In this document: positions 8,597 through 18,112 of the stretch, in pieces
How positions within the stretch are numbered: position 1 is the first letter of the stretch
Layout: every line of letters starts with the position of its first letter
From: FEB-12 sp964503315
GTDB lineage: Bacteria; Zixibacteria; MSB-5A5; GN15; FEB-12
Length of the DNA: 64,000 nucleotides
Direction: 5' to 3'
NCBI GenBank assembly: GCA_964503315.1
Contig: CAZCZL010000005.1
Span: 175,267-239,266 of the forward strand
Notes under the pieces: model-generated
What the model saw: the letters and a program-made list of their open reading frames with translations, nothing else
Database searches by the model: none
Told to the model about the DNA's origin: nothing
Made by a program: the position numbers and the translations under genes

Positions 8597-10381
8597 TCAC
8601 GGGTTCCATGTCAGCACACCGAAGCAGAAATCTCGCACAAACATGTCATCGCCCGTGTCACTCTCATTGAATCTTATCGAGGTGATCGGGACGGTCGCGA
8701 TTATGCCGAGGAATCCTTCTATCCCTGGACTGGAGGGGCGTGAATTGGCCAAAGTATCGGCAAAGCCGTTCACGCCGTAGACTTGGCCCCCTTCTCCACT
8801 TTCAGCATTGTTGTCACAGATCGAGATACCTATCGCAAATACGGCGGCATTATTGTGCCAGACCGGGATGGCGATCTCAAAGTCGTCATTCTCCCCGTCA
8901 TCGACATCGCCGATACTTATCCCCCTCGCCTGATCCATGCCTCCAAAGGCAGGGCCGCTCTCCTGATCCTGGAAAACAAGGGTATGGCCGGAGGCAAGCG
9001 CCCGCAGACGGAAAGTGAACGGATAATGAGTCTTCGACGAATCAAAGGTGAGCACTGCCCCCATACTGTGATTGGAGGCCGGCGGTGTCGTCTCTTCGTT
9101 GGACAGGGCGATGTTTTCCGCGGTCGTTGGGTAGTAGACGATATGACCATCGCCAACCATGCTCGCGATAGCCATCTGCCACTCCGTCTTGTTGGTGTAG
9201 GCGGTAGCCCCGGGTGTGCCGCACTGCTTAATCGAATACGAGGTCATTTCGCTTACCTGAGCGAGTGAGCCATCGGCCAGATTGCACAACGCATATGCCA
9301 GTGGAGCGGCAGTTGTGATCGGGTCATTGGTCGTGAAGTAGTCTTTCAGTTGACCGGAGCGCAACAGCGCGAGTGCGGAACTCGCTTCGCCACCAATTGT
9401 CGCGACCTTGACCTCAGCGTTTTGCAGGACACTTTCGACTCGAGTTCTGATGCTTCCATCAACCGATGCGACGCCATTGTAGCTGGCTTCGATCGCGGCC
9501 TGAAGAATGGAGGTCTCTTCGCTGGTGGTCATGGAGTACATCAGCATGCGGCCGTATTGTATCCGAGCGACATAGACCGGGAGGTTGTTCGGACCGATAT
9601 TGCCGAGGTTGATCTGCTCGTCAAGTCGTTGTTGTGTGAAATCGTTACTGAAGAATTGACCCGGCGTCTGTGGACGAACGATGTACGCTTCGAACATGAT
9701 CTGTTTGAAAAGCGCGGTGATCGTGTGAGATGATTCGGACATGCTGAAATCCAGCGCGGCTTTGCCGGAGGAGGTCATGTACTTGAACGAGAGGTCAAGA
9801 CTCAGAGCCGCCTGCATTGCGCTATACGATTCTTTGTAATTGTAGGAGATTCTGCTCCCGGACTGGTGCCCACTGGACGCGGCATTTGAGACCAGCGTGT
9901 TCAATGCGCTCTGAACGGTCGCCGCGTTGGGATCTGGTACGACCGCGGAAATGTCTGTCCCGGTGAAGAGATTGATGGCAATCGTCAATGGCGCGCGCTG
10001 ACGGATCGGCAACTCCTCCATGGTCCCAAGTCCGCCAAGATAGCTGTCTCCCTGGATAAGTGATCCAAGGTAAAGGACATCGGGCGCGGATCCAAAAGTG
10101 ATGATCGCATCCGGGTTTTGCGTGATAGAGAACGGTGTGGTCGTACAGAGAACCTGATTCGCCATCTCGGCGATCACGTCCCCCGCGGGCTCTGTGGCGG
10201 TATCTTGAACGTCGGCGAATTCGTCCCAGGCCGGTAGTGTTGCGAGATAAGCGTCGGTGTTAGCCGGAACGGGACGGGCGGGGCCGGTGCTGTCATCGCT
10301 GCAAGTCGCAAAAAGAACACCCAGGCAGAGACAGGCAAACGTCGTTATCGCCCATCGGACAAACATACGATAGGACTTCAT
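8597..10381 (-). CDS. Cholesterol-dependent-cytolysin-like (thiol-activated cytolysin family) lipoprotein A, domain 4 replaced
   Basis: A 594-residue exported protein with a signal peptide ending FATC (Cys27), a weak lipobox, then a Ser/Asp/Thr linker. Residues about 95-390 match domains 1-3 of the thiol-activated cytolysins: GSLIQGDS...LPIRQRAPLTIAINL, the membrane-hairpin regions, the signature VARIQYGRML (residues 271-280), then TIGGEAS and the short LAYAL strand preceding domain 4. The cholesterol-binding domain 4 and its Trp-rich undecapeptide are absent. Residues 391-594 instead form a beta-rich module (GFADTLANS...GFLGII...ITSIRFNES) resembling PEP-CTERM-associated beta-sandwiches. Family knowledge: such CDC-like proteins of FCB bacteria make large oligomeric pores, in some cases as a long/short two-component pair. 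A second homologue lies at 24101. The target and whether it works on neighbours or hosts are inference. Confidence 0.75.
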   Translation of the reverse strand: MKSYRMFVRWAITTFACLCLGVLFATCSDDSTGPARPVPANTDAYLATLPAWDEFADVQDTATEPAGDVIAEMANQVLCTTTPFSITQNPDAIITFGSAPDVLYLGSLIQGDSYLGGLGTMEELPIRQRAPLTIAINLFTGTDISAVVPDPNAATVQSALNTLVSNAASSGHQSGSRISYNYKESYSAMQAALSLDLSFKYMTSSGKAALDFSMSESSHTITALFKQIMFEAYIVRPQTPGQFFSNDFTQQRLDEQINLGNIGPNNLPVYVARIQYGRMLMYSMTTSEETSILQAAIEASYNGVASVDGSIRTRVESVLQNAEVKVATIGGEASSALALLRSGQLKDYFTTNDPITTAAPLAYALCNLADGSLAQVSEMTSYSIKQCGTPGATAYTNKTEWQMAIASMVGDGHIVYYPTTAENIALSNEETTPPASNHSMGAVLTFDSSKTHYPFTFRLRALASGHTLVFQDQESGPAFGGMDQARGISIGDVDDGENDDFEIAIPVWHNNAAVFAIGISICDNNAESGEGGQVYGVNGFADTLANSRPSSPGIEGFLGIIATVPITSIRFNESDTGDDMFVRDFCFGVLTWNP

Positions 10382-10691
10382 GGCAAAATACTCCTAGTCA
10401 CCCGGAGGAGTGGCTCGTTGATTGATTTCAGACTATAAACACGAAGGGAGAATAGACCCGTATGCTTAATATATAAACACAGACTATTTTGTCAATGATA
10501 GCTTAGGCGCACTTTCAGGGTCATCAAGCACGCGAAGTTAACTATATGTGCTGTAGAGGTTTGAGGCTGTCTTGGTGGACGGACGGGGAGGGTGGTGCAG
10601 GTTCATGTATACGTGCGATTGCACGCCAATGGTCGATTAGCTGACGCGAAAAGCTCTGGTCCAGAAAGTTGTGGCTTATGGCACACACCTG
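10382..10691. other. Intergenic region upstream of cytolysin-like gene A
   Basis: There is no gene in these 310 bases. The left third carries the promoter and leader of the cytolysin-like gene. The rest follows the MORN-repeat gene, and I see no clear terminator hairpin in it. Confidence 0.5.
10468..10495 (-). promoter_or_regulatory. Sigma70-like promoter of cytolysin-like gene A
   Basis: On the minus strand TTGACA (10495-10490) and TATATT (10473-10468) have a 16-base spacer, about 85 bases upstream of the start codon at 10381. Both boxes are close to consensus. Confidence 0.5.
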
Positions 10692-11384
10692 CTATTTGCT
10701 GACGGGTGGTGCAGTAGCCGTATCGTCATGCTTAATCGATTTTATGAGCACATTGGCCAGATACTCTTCCTCAAGAGTCAGTTTACCAGTGGAATCCCAG
10801 ACTTTCCAGTGACCATCAACCAAGCCTTCCTTCGTCTGTCCGAGTTTGGCCATCTTGCCGTTCTCCCACCAGACCTCATAAGGACCGTGTTGCACGCCGT
10901 CTTTCCAGGTAGTTTTTCCCTGGATCTTTCCGCTGGGATAGAACAGGGTGAAGACACCATGCTCTTTCCCCTGACGATAGGTCCCGGAAGACATTTTGCG
11001 TCCGTCGCAATCATAGTACGTGCAGATGCCGTCGAGAAGCCCATCTTTGTACGACAGCGTTGAGATCAATTTCCCGTCATTCTGCCAAGTGGTCATAAGG
11101 CCATTCTCGCGGCCATCGACATACTCCACTCGCGACTTGAGCTGGCCATTGTCATAGTAATTCTGAAATACGCCGTGCTTAACGGAAGAACTGTCTGAAC
11201 CGATACGTTCTGTCCATGTTGCTTTGGTTTTGCCGTTCGGAAAGTACTCGACTCTCTCGTTTATACTGCCTCTCCCGCCTTTGGAATCAGCAGCACTTGC
11301 CGATTGGCTGGAAGTGGAGACGGTTATTGCAAGCATGAGAAAAGCCGCAAAACCCTGAATTTGCATTCTTCTAACTACACTCAT
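10692..11384 (-). CDS. Exported MORN-repeat protein (YwqK-like)
   Basis: About 230 residues. A signal peptide (hydrophobic run AAFLMLAITV, cleavage near SASAA) is followed by about six MORN_2 repeats of the type YYxNGQLKSRxxYxDGxxxGxxxxW. Such proteins are often annotated YwqK-family antitoxin, but the repeat is only a beta-meander scaffold and nothing here suggests a toxin partner. I prefer ATG 11384 because GAGG precedes it and it gives a compact signal peptide. ATG 11441 in the same frame would add 19 residues without a well-placed ribosome site. The product is probably periplasmic or at the outer surface; its role is unknown. Confidence 0.75.
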   Translation of the reverse strand: MSVVRRMQIQGFAAFLMLAITVSTSSQSASAADSKGGRGSINERVEYFPNGKTKATWTERIGSDSSSVKHGVFQNYYDNGQLKSRVEYVDGRENGLMTTWQNDGKLISTLSYKDGLLDGICTYYDCDGRKMSSGTYRQGKEHGVFTLFYPSGKIQGKTTWKDGVQHGPYEVWWENGKMAKLGQTKEGLVDGHWKVWDSTGKLTLEEEYLANVLIKSIKHDDTATAPPVSK

Positions 11385-11684
11385 ACAACAAGCTAACCTC
11401 ATGATCGCTACGTTCGTTTCATCGGCGGAACGGAAACACATGCTCCAATGAGCCAGTGCTCCTCTCTTCGATGTGTTGATTAAACAGCCGATTTGTAAGG
11501 ATTCTGTTTGATTGCCCCTTGAAGCCCGTTAAGAATGGGCCCTGCGGGTCTAACAGAATTCACATTATCACATAGCCGCCCCCTCACAAGTTCCTAACCT
11601 GAGAAATCGACCATTCGCCCGCGGACACAAGGGAACAGTCCGAGTTGGAAGACAACATCACGTTTTTGGGAAGAGGTATTACAG
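11385..11684. other. Divergent intergenic region, MORN gene / TonB receptor gene
   Basis: About 300 bases that must hold the promoters of two divergent genes. I see no convincing sigma70 boxes and only a weak GC-rich inverted segment around 11527-11550. No open reading frame with a ribosome site is visible. Confidence 0.4.
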
Positions 11685-14621
11685 ATGTTCGGAAACCAGT
11701 TGCAGAAGTTGGCAGCGATGATGTGGCGACGCATCATTCCCGTGACGTTACTCATGTTTGTGCTGGGACAAGAAGTTGTGGCGCAAACGCAACAGCCGGC
11801 GTTTTTGGGGACCATCTCAGGGAGTGTCGTGGACGCTCAGACCGGCGAAGCGCTTATCGGTGTGACCGTGGCCCTGGACGGGACCAAGCTCGGGGCGATC
11901 ACCGATCTCGATGGCAAGTACATCATAAAGCGTGTGCCGGCCGGTACGTATGTTTTGCGAGTTTCTATGATCGGCTACACAGCCACACAGATCACCGAGG
12001 TGGAGGTGACTTCCGCCGATCCGGTGTCGGTATCGGTGGCCCTCAAACCGCAGATGGTTGAAACCAAGAGTATTGACGTGGTGGCGAAGGCTGAGCGTAA
12101 TAATGAGGCATCGCTTCTCAAGCTTCGTCAGAAATCCAATTCCGTCTCCGACGCCATTTCTGCTGAACAGATCTCGCGGACCGGCAGCTCCGATGCCGCT
12201 TCAGCGATGAGCCGCGTGACCGGAGCTTCTGTCGTTGGCGGAAAGTATGTATTCGTCCGCGGGCTGGGTGACCGTTATGCAAATACCCGCATCAATGGCG
12301 CTCTTGCGCCGAGCCCGGATCCGGACAAGCAGGCGGTGCCGATGGACATGATCCCGACTTCGCTGCTTGACAATATCGTGGTTGAAAAGACTTTCACGCC
12401 CGACAAGCCGGGCAACTTCAGCGGTGGCTCTGTCGACATGACAACAAAAGACATGCCGGAATCCCGCATTCTGACCTTTACGTCAACCGCCTCCTATAAT
12501 TCCCAGACGACATTTGAGAATGGCGTTATTTCGAACCAGTCAGTCAGCGGTGACTGGATCGGTAATAGCGCCGAGAATCGCGATATCGCGAACTGGCTGA
12601 AAGATCCCTCACTCGCGACACCTGATAGAATTCAAGCGGCCTTTGCGCGCGATTCATTGGGGAACGTCGATTCCACAAAAGCGAAGCAACTCAGCAAGGT
12701 AAGCCGGGCGATTGATACGAAAATGACGCCGGATCGTCGCACCGCTCCCCTGAACCAGAGCTACGGCCTGTCGTATGGCGACCAGCTTGAACTGTTCGGC
12801 AAGCCGCTTGGATTTGTCAGCAGCCTGACCTACTCACGTTCGCACTCGTACTACAATAATGGGTCGATCGGACAGCGCTATTTCACTCCTTCCGATGACA
12901 CGTTGTATCAGGTATACCAGTACTCGGATGAATACGGCAAGGATGAGGTCCTCTGGGGCGGCCTGATCAACAGCTCTTACCAGATCCACCCGAATCACAA
13001 GGTAGGATTCACCTATCTCTACAATCGAAATTCTGAGTCCTCGGCGCGCTATATCGAAGGATGGAACTATAATACCGGCGCGGGGACGACCTATCGCTCA
13101 CGAACCCTGGTATACAATGAGCGCGTGCTCAATACGGTCCAATTCAAGGGTGAGCATGCCAAGCTGCCGTTCAATGCCCGCTTTGATTGGCAATTTGCGG
13201 CTTCCAAAACCAGCACCGATGAGCCGGATCTACGCAGCTTCGCCGATGATTCCGCGCTGTATATCGATGGCATAGATACCTCGCTCAGTTTCGGCCTCTA
13301 TCAAGTTCGGCCGTCGCACTACTTCCGTTATCTGGATGAAAACAACCGCGAACTTTCCGCAAACATCTCCCTTCCGTTCAAGCAGTGGTCCGGTCAGGCG
13401 GCAAAGTTCAAGACGGGCGGATTCTATTTGCACAAGACGCGCGACTTCCGCGAGCGGCAGTTTATGCTCGACCCGAGTGGAACCGGGCAGATCCGCTATG
13501 ACCAGTTCTATGGTGACGCCGATGCGTACTTTGACCCGGCCAACTTTGGTATCCTTGATGGATACGATAATACCGGCTACATCGAGATCGGCAATTCCTG
13601 GATGTCGTTCAGCGACCCGAAAGCGAACTACGATGGCACGCAGAATGTCGCGGCGGTTTACGGTATGGTAGAATTGCCGCTCTGGTCGAGATTGACTTTT
13701 GTCGGCGGTGTCCGCTACGAGACCACAGAGTTCACGCTTGATCAAGTCTATAATGAGAACGATACGACCGACCTGATCGATGGTGGCGACCTGCTTCCGT
13801 CGGTCAACCTCATCTATAGGCTTAGCGAGAATATGAACCTTCGCGCGGCGTATGGTCGCACGCTTGCTCGTCCCACCCTCCGTGAACTGGCGCCGTACTC
13901 TACTTGGGAATTCATCGGCGGCTACTACCTCTCCGGTAACAGCGATCTGGAGTACACCAAGATCGACAACTACGACCTTCGCTGGGAGTGGTTCCTCCGT
14001 CCCGGGGAGATTCTCGCAGTTTCCGGATTCGTGAAGCAGTTCTACAACCCGATCGAGCGGACAATCACTTCCAACAACTACGACATACATCTTCAGAATG
14101 TGTCGCGCGCCGAGGTAGTCGGCATCGAAGTTGAGTGGCGTCGCCAGCTCGACCATGTCTCGCCGCTTCTGAAGAACTTCCGGATGGGTGGAAACTTCTC
14201 AATCGTTAGTTCCAAGGTGAAGCTGGGTGAGTTTGAGCTTCTCGAAGATCGTTCAGGTAATCCGGATGCCCCGGATCACCGTCAGCTGATGGGGCAGTCG
14301 CCATATATCGTCAATGCGGACATATCCTACGACAACCAGAAGACGGGAACACACGCGACGCTGCTCTTCAATCGCTTCGGCAAGCGTCTGTCCGAAGTGT
14401 CTCAGGGTGCGACGCCGGACATTTACGAGGCGCCGCGGTCAACCGTCGACCTGACGTTCTCCCAGCAGATATTCACCGGCGTCAACTTGAGGCTCAGCGG
14501 TAAGAACCTTACGGACGCCGCCTATGTAAAGAAGTATGGCGAATACAAGGGTAACGAAGAGATCTACCAGCAATACAAGCAGGGTGTCACCTACAGCATA
14601 GGAGTCGCTTACTCGCTCTAA
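11685..14621 (+). CDS. TonB-dependent outer-membrane receptor with carboxypeptidase-regulatory domain
   Basis: A 978-residue receptor. The signal peptide (about 1-33, cleaved near VVAQ) is followed by a carboxypeptidase-regulatory-like domain (about 42-130, ISGSVVDAQTGEALIGVTV and DLDGKYIIKRVPAGTY), a plug domain (about 135-260, with VFVRGLGDRYANTRINGA and FSGGSVDMTTKD) and a 22-strand-type barrel ending in an aromatic-rich strand (GVTYSIGVAYSL). AGAGG lies nine bases before the ATG. The next gene downstream encodes a secreted beta-rich protein of a type often encoded beside such receptors, so the two may form an uptake or surface-display pair. The substrate cannot be read from sequence. Confidence 0.9.
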   Translation: MFGNQLQKLAAMMWRRIIPVTLLMFVLGQEVVAQTQQPAFLGTISGSVVDAQTGEALIGVTVALDGTKLGAITDLDGKYIIKRVPAGTYVLRVSMIGYTATQITEVEVTSADPVSVSVALKPQMVETKSIDVVAKAERNNEASLLKLRQKSNSVSDAISAEQISRTGSSDAASAMSRVTGASVVGGKYVFVRGLGDRYANTRINGALAPSPDPDKQAVPMDMIPTSLLDNIVVEKTFTPDKPGNFSGGSVDMTTKDMPESRILTFTSTASYNSQTTFENGVISNQSVSGDWIGNSAENRDIANWLKDPSLATPDRIQAAFARDSLGNVDSTKAKQLSKVSRAIDTKMTPDRRTAPLNQSYGLSYGDQLELFGKPLGFVSSLTYSRSHSYYNNGSIGQRYFTPSDDTLYQVYQYSDEYGKDEVLWGGLINSSYQIHPNHKVGFTYLYNRNSESSARYIEGWNYNTGAGTTYRSRTLVYNERVLNTVQFKGEHAKLPFNARFDWQFAASKTSTDEPDLRSFADDSALYIDGIDTSLSFGLYQVRPSHYFRYLDENNRELSANISLPFKQWSGQAAKFKTGGFYLHKTRDFRERQFMLDPSGTGQIRYDQFYGDADAYFDPANFGILDGYDNTGYIEIGNSWMSFSDPKANYDGTQNVAAVYGMVELPLWSRLTFVGGVRYETTEFTLDQVYNENDTTDLIDGGDLLPSVNLIYRLSENMNLRAAYGRTLARPTLRELAPYSTWEFIGGYYLSGNSDLEYTKIDNYDLRWEWFLRPGEILAVSGFVKQFYNPIERTITSNNYDIHLQNVSRAEVVGIEVEWRRQLDHVSPLLKNFRMGGNFSIVSSKVKLGEFELLEDRSGNPDAPDHRQLMGQSPYIVNADISYDNQKTGTHATLLFNRFGKRLSEVSQGATPDIYEAPRSTVDLTFSQQIFTGVNLRLSGKNLTDAAYVKKYGEYKGNEEIYQQYKQGVTYSIGVAYSL

Positions 14622-14880
14622 CGGAGCCAAGCGAACAGGGCTACACTGATGTTTATGCTGGATCAAGATAGGAAAGATTTGAGCGTGCGGCAGGCGATAC
14701 CGAGAGCCAAACTTCGTATCGCGGCCTACCTCGCAATGAACCTGTATACGGACTCATTAGGTGAACCATTGACACGCAAGGAGGAGATAAGCAACCGATT
14801 GTCTTTCGTTTTTGATCAGCATTAAGTGTTTGTGAATTCTTTGTTGCTTGAGTGTAGACAAAACCTGTTTGGAGGATTGC

Positions 14881-17800
14881 ATGTTTCGAAAAATTCTAAT
14901 GGCCGTCTTTGTGATGCTGCTCCCGGTGATGGCGCTGGGGCAGGTCTCTGAAGCCGGTAAGCCAGTTAAGCAGGTGTTCGACGCTAGTATCGTCGGCAAT
15001 GTGACCTGGTATAACGATACCGTCTACGTGATGAATGGATTCCTGTACGTAGAGAACGGCGAATCCCTGACTATCGAGCCCGGCACTATAATTAAAGGCA
15101 AGCCGGGTTCCGGCTCTGCGGCGACCGCTCTGATCGTCGCGCGAGGCGGGCAGATTTTCGCCAATGGCACGGCTTCTGAGCCGATCATCTTTACCGCCGA
15201 GGCGGACAACGTTGACCTCCCCAATGATCTCCCGCTTGGCGCTGCCAGCCGCGGACTCTGGGGCTCTGTCATTATTCTGGGAAAGGCACGGTTGAACACC
15301 GCTACCGGTACCGCTCAAATCGAAGGAATTCCTGATACCGAGCCGCGTGGCAACTATGGTGGCACGGATGACAACGACAACTCCGGTATCTTCCGGTATG
15401 TCTCGCTTCGTCACGGTGGCTCCATCATCGGCGCCAACAACGAGATCAACGGTCTGACCATGGGTGGCGTAGGCCGTGGTACACAGATCGACCACGTCGA
15501 AGCGTTTCAGAATCTGGACGACGGCTTCGAATTCTTTGGTGGAACCGTCAACACTAAATACCTTGCCGCGATCTTCTGCGACGATGACGGTTTTGACACC
15601 GATTTCGGCTTCTCCGGTTCGGGCCAGTACTGGTTCAATCTCAAAGACAGCATTCTGCCCTCTTCCGGTAGCCGTGCGTTTGAGTGGGATGGTTGCACGT
15701 CACCGGCCACTCCGGCCACTCCGGCTATCCTGACCAAGCCGTTCGTCTCCAACGTGACTGCAATCGGTTCTGGCGCGACCTCCGGCGAGACCGATAACGA
15801 TTACGCGATGTCGTTGCGTTCGGGTACCGGTGGCATCATCTACAATTCAATTTTCACTGACTTCGCCGGCAAGGCTGTCCAGTCCGCTACTGCGGCTACG
15901 GATGCTCTGCTTGGCACTGATCTGAAACTGATCAACAACGTGTTTTATGGGTTCAAGAACTTCTCAGTGACCGATTCGCTGGTTGTGAGCGCGGCAGCCG
16001 CGTCGTTTGTGACCCACCTGAATACGAATGATGACATGTTCGTCAATCCCGGAATCCGCGAAATCAGCCGCACGGCTTCCGGTGACCTTGATCCGCGTCC
16101 GATGGGCCTTGCGGCTCAGGGCGGTATCGCTGTCCCTGGCGCTGATGATCCGCAGAGCTGGCTCGATGACGTTGCCTATCAGGGTGCATTCGAGCCGACC
16201 GGCGCTACTTGGATGTGCGAGTGGACTGCCACTGACTTTTATGGCATTCTGGCTCCGTGCGCCGAAATGGCCGCCTGCGACTGCATCACCGACAATTCCA
16301 AGCCGGTCCGCGTTTTCACCGACGCTGACATGATTGGCCAGATCGTCTGGCGTAATGACACGGTGTATAACCTCTCCGGTTTTGTATATGTTGAGAATAA
16401 CGAAGTTCTCACTATCGAGCCTGGTACGGTTATCAAAGGGAATCCGGGTTCCGGCGCTGGCGCGACCGCGTTGATAGTGGCGCGCGGTGGTAAGATCTAC
16501 GCCGAAGGGACCCCGAACTGCCCGATCGTCTTTACGTCGATCGCTGACGATGTTGACCTTGACACTGACATTCCGCTCGGCGCGGCCGGTCGCGGTCTCT
16601 GGGGCTCGGTCATCATTCTCGGTAAGGCGCGCTTGAATACCGCCGCTGGTACTGCCCAGATCGAAGGTATCCCGGATACCGAGCCGCGCGGCAATTACGG
16701 CGGCACCGATGACAACGACAACTCAGGTGTTATCAGCTACGTGTCACTGCGTCATGGTGGCTCCATCATCGGCGCCAACAACGAGATCAATGGTCTGACC
16801 ATGGGTGGCGTAGGCCGTGGCACACAGATCGACCACGTCGAAGCGTATCAGAATCTCGACGATGGATTCGAATTCTTCGGTGGTACGGTTAACACGAAAT
16901 ATCTCGTCACCGCATTCTGCGACGACGATGGCTTTGATACAGATTTCGGCTTCTCCGGTTCGGGCCAGTATTGGTTCGTGATCAAGGACAGCATTCTGCC
17001 GTCCTCCGGCAGCCGTGCTTTTGAGTGGGATGCCTGCACCTCGCCGGCGACTCCGGCGACCCCGGCAATCCTGACCAAGCCGTACGTTGCCAACGTGACG
17101 GCGATCGGCTCGGGCGCATCGTCTGGTGAGACCGACAACGACTACGCGATGTCGTTCCGCTCCGGTACGGGTGGCGTGATCTACAACTCCATCTTCACCG
17201 ACTTCGCCGGTAAGGCGATCCAATCGGCGACCGCAACCTCAGATGGTTTACTCGGAACCGACCTGAAATTCATCGAAAACATTTTCTATGGTTTCAAGAA
17301 CTTTACCGTCACCGACTCGCTCGTCGCGAGCGCCGCGGCCGCGTCATTTGTAACGCACTTAAATGCCAACAATGACATGCTGCTGAATCCGTTCATTCGT
17401 GGCATCAGCCGCGATCAGTCCGGCAAGCTGGATCCACGTCCGTGCGGGACCGGAATCGGCTCGTCCGGCGGTGTGGTGATTCCGGCTGGTGACGACCCGC
17501 AAAGCTGGTTGGATGATGTCACGTACCGTGGCGCGTTTGATCCGACGCAATTACTCTCGTCGAGCTGGATCGGCGGATGGACATTCCTGTCGTGCGGCAA
17601 TCACCTCGGCGAAGTCGCGGCTCCGGTAAACTGCAGCCCGATCGTTTCCTGCTGCATCGGTACCACCGGTAACGTGAACAAGAGTGTGGCTGAGACTCCG
17701 GACCTTTCCGACCTGTCTCTCCTCGTCGGTTACCTGACGATCCCCGCTCCGAACAAGCCGGTGCTGCCGTGCGTGGGCGAAGCAAACGTAAATGCGGCGG

Positions 17801-17895
17801 GTGGCGTGAATCCAGATCTCTCGGATCTCTCACTTCTGGTCGGATTCCTGACAATTCCCGCTCCGAACAAGCCGGTGCTTCCGAATTGTCCGTGA
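14881..17895 (+). CDS. Secreted protein with a 447-residue internal duplication and dockerin-like tail
   Basis: 1,004 residues from ATG 14881, chosen because GGAGG precedes it and a signal peptide (MLLPVMALGQ) follows; an in-frame start at 14848 lacks one. The mature protein is two tandem copies of a beta-helix-like module, offset 1,341 bases (447 codons). Each contains the series IVWYNDTVY, LTIEPGTIIKG, GTAQIEGIPDTEPRGNYGG, LRHGGSIIGANNEINGL and DDGFEFFGGTVNTKYL. The C-terminus has two LSDLSLLVGxLTIPAPNKPVLP units resembling the F-helix half of dockerin repeats, with degenerate calcium loops. It follows the TonB receptor gene by 259 bases. Similar proteins accompany TonB receptors in Bacteroidetes and Shewanella-type genomes, but no function is established that I know of. 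Confidence 0.8.
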   Translation: MFRKILMAVFVMLLPVMALGQVSEAGKPVKQVFDASIVGNVTWYNDTVYVMNGFLYVENGESLTIEPGTIIKGKPGSGSAATALIVARGGQIFANGTASEPIIFTAEADNVDLPNDLPLGAASRGLWGSVIILGKARLNTATGTAQIEGIPDTEPRGNYGGTDDNDNSGIFRYVSLRHGGSIIGANNEINGLTMGGVGRGTQIDHVEAFQNLDDGFEFFGGTVNTKYLAAIFCDDDGFDTDFGFSGSGQYWFNLKDSILPSSGSRAFEWDGCTSPATPATPAILTKPFVSNVTAIGSGATSGETDNDYAMSLRSGTGGIIYNSIFTDFAGKAVQSATAATDALLGTDLKLINNVFYGFKNFSVTDSLVVSAAAASFVTHLNTNDDMFVNPGIREISRTASGDLDPRPMGLAAQGGIAVPGADDPQSWLDDVAYQGAFEPTGATWMCEWTATDFYGILAPCAEMAACDCITDNSKPVRVFTDADMIGQIVWRNDTVYNLSGFVYVENNEVLTIEPGTVIKGNPGSGAGATALIVARGGKIYAEGTPNCPIVFTSIADDVDLDTDIPLGAAGRGLWGSVIILGKARLNTAAGTAQIEGIPDTEPRGNYGGTDDNDNSGVISYVSLRHGGSIIGANNEINGLTMGGVGRGTQIDHVEAYQNLDDGFEFFGGTVNTKYLVTAFCDDDGFDTDFGFSGSGQYWFVIKDSILPSSGSRAFEWDACTSPATPATPAILTKPYVANVTAIGSGASSGETDNDYAMSFRSGTGGVIYNSIFTDFAGKAIQSATATSDGLLGTDLKFIENIFYGFKNFTVTDSLVASAAAASFVTHLNANNDMLLNPFIRGISRDQSGKLDPRPCGTGIGSSGGVVIPAGDDPQSWLDDVTYRGAFDPTQLLSSSWIGGWTFLSCGNHLGEVAAPVNCSPIVSCCIGTTGNVNKSVAETPDLSDLSLLVGYLTIPAPNKPVLPCVGEANVNAAGGVNPDLSDLSLLVGFLTIPAPNKPVLPNCP
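15005..17530 (+). repeat. In-gene tandem duplication, period 1,341 bp
   Basis: Copy 1 (about 15005-16190) and copy 2 (about 16345-17530) encode the same module. Near bases 15418-15503 and 16759-16844 the two copies are almost identical at DNA level over about 85 bases, while flanking parts differ freely at third positions. This suggests local gene conversion or strong constraint. Confidence 0.8.
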
Positions 17896-17947
17896 TCGGC
17901 AACACAGTGCTCTCGGTTCCCCAAGGCGAGAGTTGCTTGTCCATAGG

Positions 17948-17981
17948 GAGTCACTTCAACACTCTTCCCCTGAAGTGACTC
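17948..17981 (+). terminator. Hairpin downstream of the duplicated protein gene
   Basis: An 11-bp perfect inverted repeat, GAGTCACTTCA and its complement, with a 12-base loop. It is about 50 bases after the stop codon and has no T tract. It may stabilise the mRNA end or act with the next hairpin. Confidence 0.45.
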
Positions 17982-17989
17982 TCCACTCG

Positions 17990-18022
17990 AAAGGGCGGTC
18001 ATTCGACCGCCCTTTTGATTTT
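17990..18022 (+). terminator. Rho-independent terminator
   Basis: Stem AAAGGGCGGTC (17990-18000) pairs with 18005-18015, loop ATTC, followed by TTTTGATTTTT. It ends transcription from the receptor/duplicated-protein region. Confidence 0.8.
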
Positions 18023-18112
18023 TAATCGAGATTCTGGATCAATGTAACGGGAAGGCTATTTGTGAGTCGTCAGAGAGCGAGCCCAACTCTCAATGCTGAA
18101 AGTACCCTTCCT

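Noticed and set aside
10692..11384. YwqK-type antitoxin of a toxin-antitoxin pair
   Set aside because: The MORN_2 repeat match is structural only, the protein has a signal peptide and no toxin gene is adjacent.
13230..14156. 308-residue minus-strand open frame
   Set aside because: Antisense shadow of the TonB receptor, whose domains are unambiguous.
14649..14825. 58-codon open frame between the TonB receptor and the duplicated protein
   Set aside because: It has a protein-like stretch (KEEISNRLSFVFDQH) but no ribosome site and no recognisable family; not enough to call a gene.
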